From the NCBI GenBank assembly GCA_003170115.1, contig PMZS01000161.1, forward strand, positions 1-6,758: a stretch of DNA of 6,758 bases. Reading direction: 5' to 3'. The DNA is from Spirochaetaceae bacterium. Lineage in GTDB: Bacteria > Spirochaetota > Spirochaetia > SZUA-6 > Fen-1364. The position numbers and the translations under genes were made by a program. Positions 1 to 4,783 of the stretch are shown here, in pieces (within the stretch, counting starts at the first letter, position 1; each line of letters begins with the position of its first letter). Below the pieces are notes generated by a model. It saw nothing but the letters and a program-made list of their open reading frames with translations, was not told the DNA's origin and did not search any database.

Positions 1-947
1 ATGTCGCGCACCACGAGGAAGTAGGAGGCGAACCCCTTCTCCCGGATGATGGCAAGCTCATAGTCCAGGCGCTCACGGATGTCGGGCCGCATGCCCCCGT
101 AGCGCCGCTGCGCCCCTGCCTCGCAGAGGCGGAGCAGCTCGCGGAAGGTCTCCTCCTCCGAGTGACCGTTGAAGGCCGGAAAGACGTAGTGCGGGCTGAT
201 GATGCCGGTGGCGTCCGCCTCCCGGGCGATCCGCTCCATGTTGGCCAGCGCCTCCGGCACCGCGGAAAAAAAGCCCGCCAGGGCCTCCGGCTCCACGAAG
301 CGATGAGGTTTCGGGCCGCCGCTCGGTGCGCCGGGTACGTCGCAGGCTGACGCGCCGCGTACGTCGCAGAGCTCCTCAACAGGGACGTGCTCCAGGGTCG
401 TGTTCAGGTCGATGGCGCGCAGCAGGGGGTACAGCCTCTCATCGCCATCGTCAAAAAACACCGTGTCCTGCACGGCGGCGACCGGCAGGCCGCGGTCCCG
501 CGCAAAGCCCGCCAGGGCGGAAAAGGGGCGGCCGTAGCTGAGCTGAACGTACAGGCCGTGCCTCTCACGGGCCGCCAGCCGGTCGATCACGTCGGTATGC
601 GGACTGAGGATGGAAAGCCCCTCCCACCCCCTCTCCTGCAGGGCTGCCACCGGGTCATCTGCGTCCTCCGTGAGCACACGACAGATCCCGCTGTAGCCCT
701 TCCTGTTCATCACGTACGCGGTGAACAGGACCCGTCCATCCTTCTCCACGGCAACCCCGACCACGGGCCGCACCCCTTCCCGGCCGGCTGCAAGCAGGAA
801 GACAATGAGGCCGTAGAAGTTGTTGATGTCGGTCATCCCGACTGTGGAAATGCTTCTCTCCCTGGCAAAACGGCAGATCTCCTCAGGAGAACGGCAGCCG
901 CGCAGGAGCGAATAGTGGGAGCGGAAACTCAGGTAGCTGGCACCCAT
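1..947 (-). CDS. DnaE-family DNA polymerase III alpha subunit (error-prone/ImuC-like), N-terminal part
   Basis: This is the N-terminal 315 residues of a C-family DNA polymerase; the polymerase core lies beyond the left edge. It starts at ATG 947, the only possible upstream start because an in-frame TAG lies two codons before it. An N-terminal PHP domain is visible: YSLLRG at residues 12-17, SPEEI at 20-24, TDINNFYGL at 39-47 and GVRPVVGV at 58-65. The end reads into the conserved RYG...RLDYELAII..KGFASYFLVVRD stretch (282-315), which in this family leads into the palm domain. The usual PHP metal-binding His-x-His is replaced (SFRS at residues 7-10), and the usual TDH is TDI. The PHP site is therefore probably not an active nuclease. 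The 'LLRG' form and degenerate PHP recall DnaE2/ImuC, but no imuA or imuB is beside it, and the catalytic aspartates are not visible. A second, non-essential DnaE is the likeliest identity; a main replicative DnaE is possible. Confidence 0.85.
   Translation of the reverse strand, partial: MGASYLSFRSHYSLLRGCRSPEEICRFARERSISTVGMTDINNFYGLIVFLLAAGREGVRPVVGVAVEKDGRVLFTAYVMNRKGYSGICRVLTEDADDPVAALQERGWEGLSILSPHTDVIDRLAARERHGLYVQLSYGRPFSALAGFARDRGLPVAAVQDTVFFDDGDERLYPLLRAIDLNTTLEHVPVEELCDVRGASACDVPGAPSGGPKPHRFVEPEALAGFFSAVPEALANMERIAREADATGIISPHYVFPAFNGHSEEETFRELLRLCEAGAQRRYGGMRPDIRERLDYELAIIREKGFASYFLVVRD
328..369. repeat. Two-copy 24-bp-period direct repeat inside the DnaE-like gene
   Basis: Two 18-bp copies (328-345 and 352-369) differ at a single base and are spaced with a 24-bp period, so the reading frame is kept. 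On the coding strand they give CDVRGA (residues 194-199) and CDVPGA (202-207). They sit in a loop between the LLRAIDLNTTLE block and the PHRFVEPEALAGFF block. This looks like a recent in-frame tandem duplication in a tolerant loop. Confidence 0.75.
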
Positions 948-974
948 ATACTATACAAATGTATAGTATATGGG
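943..974. promoter_or_regulatory. Perfect 15-2-15 inverted repeat over the DnaE-like start codon (putative operator)
   Basis: The left arm (943-957, CCCATATACTATACA) is the exact reverse complement of the right arm (960-974), separated by AA. The repeat is AT-rich within GC-rich surroundings and contains the minus-strand ATG (947-945). The coding strand has TATACT (970-965) and TATAGT (955-950), which resemble -10 boxes, and no Shine-Dalgarno sequence precedes the ATG. A dimeric repressor bound here would block transcription of the polymerase gene. A transcript starting upstream of 974 would instead fold the AUG into a hairpin stem. LexA or another repressor is a reasonable guess for a damage-tolerance polymerase, but I do not recognise the sequence as a known LexA box. 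Confidence 0.6.
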
Positions 975-1010
975 CGATGAGAACAAGTGCCGGTTGCCAA
1001 GCTCCCCAGG

Positions 1011-1047
1011 GGCCCCTTTCGCGCGGCCTTCGGCCGCGCTACGGGCC
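1011..1047. terminator. GC-rich hairpin downstream of ald, possible terminator or REP-like element
   Basis: An 8-bp perfect stem, GCGCGGCC/GGCCGCGC (1021-1028 and 1032-1039) with a TTC loop, is enclosed by an outer 5-bp stem, GGCCC/GGGCC (1011-1015 and 1043-1047). It lies 45 bp past the ald stop and upstream of the polymerase gene. No T-tract follows on the minus strand, so it is not a canonical intrinsic terminator. It may slow transcription, protect the ald 3' end, or be a dispersed palindromic repeat. Confidence 0.4.
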
Positions 1048-1091
1048 GCCTTCCGCACATCCCTGTACTCGGCGGCCCTCGGCATCCATGC

Positions 1092-2198
1092 CTACGCCAC
1101 GTACTCCGAATACGGCAGGCCGCAGCTCTTGGCAACCCCGGGGTGCACGCACTTGCCGTCAATGGTATTTATGCCGCGCCTGAGGGCTTCGTTCGCTCGG
1201 GCCGCCGCCGCAAGGCCCAGGTTGGCAATCAACAGACCGTACTGCAGTGTGACGCTGGTCAGCGCGATGGTGGAGGAGCGCGCCACGGCGCCCGGCATGT
1301 TGGCCACACAGTAGTGCACCACGTTGTCAACGATATAGATCGGGTCGCTGTGCGTCGTGGGCTTCGAGGTTTCCGCGCACCCGCCCTGGTCAATAGCCAC
1401 GTCCACGATCACCGCGCCATGCTGCATGAGGGAAAGATGCTGGCGGGTGATGAGCCGTGGGGCGGTTTCCCCCGCCACTAGGACCGCGCCAATCACGATG
1501 TCCGATTCCCGGAGCACATACTCGATGTTCGCGTCGGTCGCATAGAGCGTCGTGATTGCGCTGCCGAAGATGTCGTCCAGGTACGAAAGCCGCTTGGCGT
1601 TGATGTCAAGGACTGTCACGTTCGCCCCGATGCCCACCGCGATTTTGCACGCGTTGGTGCCCACAACACCCCCACCGAGAATCGCCACCTTGCCTCGCTG
1701 TACCCCCGGCACACCGCCCAGCAGGATCCCCCGGCCGCCGAACTCCTTTTCCAGGTACTTCGCCCCTTCCTGCACGGACAGGCGCCCTGCGATCTCGCTC
1801 ATTGGAGTGAGGCATGGCAGGGAACGATCGGGCAGCTCAATCGTCTCATAGGCGACACCCGTGACCTTTCTGCGGATGAGCTCGTCGGCCAGTTCCCTGG
1901 CTGCCGCCAGATGAAGGTAGGTGAAGAGGATGTGTCCCGGTTTGAAGAGCGGGAACTCCTCGGCCAGGGGCTCCTTTACCTTGACGATCATCTCCGAGTC
2001 GCGGAAGAGCTGCGCCTTGTCGCCGACGATCGCACCCCCCGCGGCCTTGTACTCCTCATCCTCGTATCCCGAGCCTACCCCGGCTCCCTTTTCGACCAGC
2101 ACGCAGTGGCCGTTCTTGACATATGCCTTGACAGAATGGGGGGTCATACCAACCCTGTACTCGTGGGTCTTTATTTCCCGGGGAACGCCAATCTTCAT
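1092..2198 (-). CDS. ald: Alanine dehydrogenase
   Basis: NAD-dependent L-alanine dehydrogenase (EC 1.4.1.1), a cytoplasmic enzyme that interconverts L-alanine and pyruvate plus ammonium. It has 368 residues, close to the usual ~370. It begins MKIGVPREIK; this ATG has a GGAGG ribosome-binding site 5 nt upstream, so the longer in-frame extension to 2312 is rejected. Residues that family knowledge assigns to substrate binding and catalysis are at their standard numbers: R15, K75 in VKVKEP, H96 in TYLHLA, S134 in TPMSEIAG, D270 in AIDQGG and N300 in VANMPGAV. The NAD-binding Rossmann loop is GGGVVG at 175-180, followed by D198, the usual adenosine-ribose-binding acid. It is divergent from the exported-protein gene, with 86 bp between starts, and precedes the DnaE-like gene on the same strand. 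A 144-bp gap with strong inverted repeats separates those two, so they are probably separate transcripts. The catabolic or assimilatory direction cannot be told from sequence. Confidence 0.97.
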   Translation of the reverse strand: MKIGVPREIKTHEYRVGMTPHSVKAYVKNGHCVLVEKGAGVGSGYEDEEYKAAGGAIVGDKAQLFRDSEMIVKVKEPLAEEFPLFKPGHILFTYLHLAAARELADELIRRKVTGVAYETIELPDRSLPCLTPMSEIAGRLSVQEGAKYLEKEFGGRGILLGGVPGVQRGKVAILGGGVVGTNACKIAVGIGANVTVLDINAKRLSYLDDIFGSAITTLYATDANIEYVLRESDIVIGAVLVAGETAPRLITRQHLSLMQHGAVIVDVAIDQGGCAETSKPTTHSDPIYIVDNVVHYCVANMPGAVARSSTIALTSVTLQYGLLIANLGLAAAARANEALRRGINTIDGKCVHPGVAKSCGLPYSEYVA

Positions 2199-2203
2199 AC
2201 TCG

Positions 2204-2208
2204 CCTCC
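2204..2208 (-). promoter_or_regulatory. Ribosome-binding site of ald
   Basis: GGAGG on the minus strand lies 5 nt before ATG 2198. It fixes the start of alanine dehydrogenase at the conserved MKIGVPRE and argues against the upstream in-frame codons. Confidence 0.85.
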
Positions 2209-2269
2209 GTTTGATGTGCCGCCACTGTACTCCAAGCCTTGACTCGAATCCATAGGAATGTTGATCTTC

Positions 2270-2275
2270 GGAGAG
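2270..2275 (+). promoter_or_regulatory. Ribosome-binding site of the exported protein gene
   Basis: GGAGAG lies 9 nt before ATG 2285. Together with the signal peptide that starts there, it supports that start over ATG 2258. Confidence 0.55.
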
Positions 2276-2284
2276 AGCTTTGTG

Positions 2285-3592
2285 ATGCGAAAACGGGCAG
2301 CCGTATCCGCAATTCTATTCTCCTCCCTCATTTTTATGCAGGCGATCTCCGCCCAGGCGCGGACGGGAATCACCCCCGTCGCGGAGCTCACTCCCCTGCC
2401 TCTCAGCCAGCAGCTCTCCGCCATGCGGGAGCCGATACCGGTCGAAACGATCGTCGACGCGGCCCTTGGCTTTTCCGGAGCCTCCGATTCCGCGGCCGCC
2501 GCTGCCAAGGACAGGCTCTCCGGACTGCTTTTGAGATTCAGAAGCGAGGTGGCCGATGTGAGCGACCAGTCAGCTCTCGCTGAACGCGCACTCACGTTTC
2601 TCCACAAGAATCTGTTCACGTCCTATTCCGTTCTCCAGACACGTGTGGACTCCGCCCTGGAGACGGGAGTCTACAACTGCGTCTCCTCCGCGGTGCTGTA
2701 CCTGATCCTGGCCAGATCCGTAGGTTTGTCAGTTGGCGGAGTGCGAACCAGCGATCATGCCTTTACGTCGGTCCTTGTGAACGGCCAGCAGATAGATGTG
2801 GAGACAACCAACCCGTTCGGGTTCAACCCGGGCGCGAAAAAGGATTTCACCGACTCGTTCGGCAGGATCACCGGTTACACGTACGTTCCCTCGGGCAACT
2901 ACGGGGACAGGCGCGCCATCGGCGAGAAAGAGCTCCTGAGCCTGATATTGTACAACCGGGTATCCGAGTACACGGACGGCCGCTCTTTCAGGGATGCGTT
3001 GCAGCCCGCGGTGAGCGCCTTCACCCTGATGGGGAGCAACGAGACCCGCCAAGTGATGACCCTCGCCTTCACGAACTACATCGCCTGGCTGGGAATGCGC
3101 CAGGAGTTCCCTCAGGCGGTGCAGTTCACTGAAGCGGTGAAAGCGTCCTTCGGCGGGATTGTGAACATCGACAAGTCCCGCAAGGATATGTACCACAACT
3201 GGATCGTGAGCCTCCTGGACACGCGTCAAATCTCCGATGCGGACGTGCTGCTCGCGCAGCCCGCCACTCGGACGGCCCTCGACGAAGAGGATTGGACTGC
3301 CCTCTCGGTCGCCGTTGTGCAGCGGCAGGCGCAAGCGCAGGGAGACAACGGTGGAAACATCGCGGCAGCCGCGGTGGTCGCTGATGCATTGAAGAGGCTC
3401 GGACGGCAGCCGGTGCTCCTTCAGACCTACGAAGCCTATGTCCACAATGCGTTTATAATGCTTTTCAATACGCGCAAGGCCGTGGATGCGAAGGCGCTGA
3501 TCGACCAGGGTCTCGCCGTCTATCCGGAGAGCCGGATGCTCCAGCAGGACCTGGACCTTGCCAGGAAGGCCATCAGGGACAGCCGGTCCTGA
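2285..3592 (+). CDS. Exported transglutaminase-like domain protein with helical/TPR-like C-terminal region
   Basis: This is a 435-residue protein of unknown specific function. The start at ATG 2285 gives a clean signal peptide: MRKR, a hydrophobic stretch to about residue 22, then AQA with likely cleavage after A25. A GGAGAG-type ribosome-binding site sits 10-15 nt upstream. The in-frame ATG at 2258 would put nine residues before the signal peptide and has an AGG almost touching the codon, so it is less likely. No lipobox cysteine is present, so it is probably periplasmic and soluble. Residues 103-180 look like a transglutaminase-like/papain-fold core: C132 in YNCVSSAVLYLILA, H158 in SDHAFTSVLV and D171 in QIDVETTNPFGF form a plausible catalytic triad. 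Residues from about 255 are mostly helical, and the end (ALIDQGLAVYPESRMLQQDL) is TPR-like. gpsA follows within 40 bp, suggesting one transcript. It could be a peptidase, an amidase, a cross-linking enzyme or a non-catalytic scaffold. Confidence 0.75.
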   Translation: MRKRAAVSAILFSSLIFMQAISAQARTGITPVAELTPLPLSQQLSAMREPIPVETIVDAALGFSGASDSAAAAAKDRLSGLLLRFRSEVADVSDQSALAERALTFLHKNLFTSYSVLQTRVDSALETGVYNCVSSAVLYLILARSVGLSVGGVRTSDHAFTSVLVNGQQIDVETTNPFGFNPGAKKDFTDSFGRITGYTYVPSGNYGDRRAIGEKELLSLILYNRVSEYTDGRSFRDALQPAVSAFTLMGSNETRQVMTLAFTNYIAWLGMRQEFPQAVQFTEAVKASFGGIVNIDKSRKDMYHNWIVSLLDTRQISDADVLLAQPATRTALDEEDWTALSVAVVQRQAQAQGDNGGNIAAAAVVADALKRLGRQPVLLQTYEAYVHNAFIMLFNTRKAVDAKALIDQGLAVYPESRMLQQDLDLARKAIRDSRS

Positions 3593-3631
3593 TCCTTGAC
3601 AGTGCCTCGGGGGAATTGTATTCCACACTCC

Positions 3632-4783
3632 ATGCTTGAAAGCTCGGGCACGCGCATTGGGATCCTCGGCGCGGGGGCGTGGGGCACGGCCATCGGCAAA
3701 GTGCTCGCCGAGAAGGGGCTCCCCGTGGACATCTGGAGCTTCGAGCAACCGGTTGCGGCGGAAATCAACCAGCGCCACACCAACGAACGCTACCTCCCGG
3801 GCGTCATGCTGCCGCCCCTCCTGCGCGCGTCCCCGGACTTGATGTCCGTTGCGGACGACCGGGATCATCTCCTGATCGCCATCCCCTCCCTGTACGTGCT
3901 GTCAAGCATCAAGCAAATCCTGGGGTGCGTGAACATCCGGGAAGGACGGACGATCATCTCCATCCTCACCAAGGGCTTCATCGAAACGCCGTCCGGAATC
4001 AGGCTGATCACCGAGGCGATGGAAGACTACCTGCCCGGCATGTACCGGGGAAAGCTCGTATACGTTTCGGGGCCCAGCCAGGCGATCGAGGTCTCTCAGG
4101 GGAAGATCACCGGTCTGATCAGCGCGTCCCGAAGCGGTCGCAATTCCATCCGGGTCCGCGAGCTGCTCTCGGGTGAAAGCCTGGTTGTCTTCTCTTCCCT
4201 TGACGTGAGGGGGGTGCAGATCAGCGCCGCGCTGAAAAACGTGATCGCGCTGGCCTTCGGCATGCTGGACGCGCTGAAGGAATCAACGGACCAGTTCGGC
4301 GACAACACCGAGTCTCTCCTGCTTGCCGCGGGTCTCAACGAGATCCAGGTGCTGGGCCGGGCCATGGGTGCCACCCACCCGGAGACCTTCACGTCGATCG
4401 CCGGCGTGGGAGACCTCGATGTCACCTGCCGCAGCGTGCACGGCCGCAACAGGCGCTTTGGCAGGGAGATCATTCTCAAGAAGCTCATCGAACATTGCAG
4501 GTCCATCGACGAGGTGATCGCCGGTCTTCCCTCCTTCGGCTATATCGCCGAGGGGGTGGTGACCGCGAAGTGGGTGAGCTCCCTTGCCGCGCAGAGGAAG
4601 CTGGTCCTGCCGATCATCGAAGGAGTCTATCGAATCCTCAACAGGGAAGCCGAGCCCCTCACGGAGCTGGGGACCATGCTGGACCGGATCATCAGCCGCT
4701 CCCGGGGGAGACGCTGGCGCGGGCCTTCAGCACTCCTGCGTGGTACCGCTGAATGGGCGTCACGCCTAACTCACCGCGGATGA
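3632..4783 (+). CDS. gpsA: NAD(P)-dependent glycerol-3-phosphate dehydrogenase
   Basis: Reduces dihydroxyacetone phosphate to sn-glycerol 3-phosphate (EC 1.1.1.94), the backbone precursor of phospholipids, in the cytoplasm. From ATG 3632 it has 383 residues. The nucleotide-binding loop GAGAWGTA is at 13-20. TKG (113-115), SGPSQAIEV (146-154, family usually SGPSFAxEV), catalytic K202 in ALKNV, GDNTESLLLAAGLNE (223-237) and GDLDVTC...GRN (260-273) follow in family order. The C-terminal domain ends with GVYRILN at 331-337. About 30 further residues, rich in Arg, Trp and Ser, make it longer than the usual 330-360. They are encoded antisense to the end of carB. The start is uncertain: neither ATG 3632 nor TTG 3596 has a good ribosome-binding site. 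ATG 3632 is preferred because it sits eight residues before the Rossmann strand. The gene begins 39 bp after the exported-protein stop, so translation is probably coupled to that gene. Confidence 0.95.
   Translation: MLESSGTRIGILGAGAWGTAIGKVLAEKGLPVDIWSFEQPVAAEINQRHTNERYLPGVMLPPLLRASPDLMSVADDRDHLLIAIPSLYVLSSIKQILGCVNIREGRTIISILTKGFIETPSGIRLITEAMEDYLPGMYRGKLVYVSGPSQAIEVSQGKITGLISASRSGRNSIRVRELLSGESLVVFSSLDVRGVQISAALKNVIALAFGMLDALKESTDQFGDNTESLLLAAGLNEIQVLGRAMGATHPETFTSIAGVGDLDVTCRSVHGRNRRFGREIILKKLIEHCRSIDEVIAGLPSFGYIAEGVVTAKWVSSLAAQRKLVLPIIEGVYRILNREAEPLTELGTMLDRIISRSRGRRWRGPSALLRGTAEWASRLTHRG
4692..4783. other. 92-bp tail-to-tail overlap of gpsA and carB coding regions
   Basis: The gpsA stop (4781-4783) lies inside carB and the carB stop (4692-4694) lies inside gpsA, so 92 bp are coding on both strands. 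They encode the last 30 residues of GpsA and the last 30 of CarB. The CarB side holds the family-like ending GELGVTPIQRYH. The GpsA side is non-conserved in appearance, so the GpsA tail was probably gained by reading into carB after loss of an earlier stop. No terminator is visible between the genes, and convergent transcripts would overlap. Confidence 0.85.

Noticed and set aside
387..980. 197-codon open frame on the plus strand
   Set aside because: It is antisense to the DnaE-like coding region, and its translation shows no recognisable motif.
2239..2267. Possible sigma-70 promoter for the exported-protein gene (TTGACT at 2239-2244)
   Set aside because: The -35 match is good, but the sequence 16-18 bp downstream (around TGATCT, 2262-2267) is a poor -10 box and would leave almost no leader before the ribosome-binding site.
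2199..2312. N-terminal extension of alanine dehydrogenase to an upstream start at 2312
   Set aside because: The conserved Ald N-terminus starts at 2198 with a GGAGG site 5 nt upstream, and the extension would overlap the divergent gene's start and signal peptide.
2729..3868. Long 379-codon open frame on the minus strand
   Set aside because: It is antisense to the exported-protein gene and gpsA, resembles no family and has the composition expected of a shadow frame in GC-rich DNA.
4692..4783. Frameshift in gpsA or carB as the cause of the overlap
   Set aside because: Both frames stay open with family-consistent sequence up to the overlap, and CarB ends with a normal-looking C-terminus, so there is no internal sign of a frameshift.
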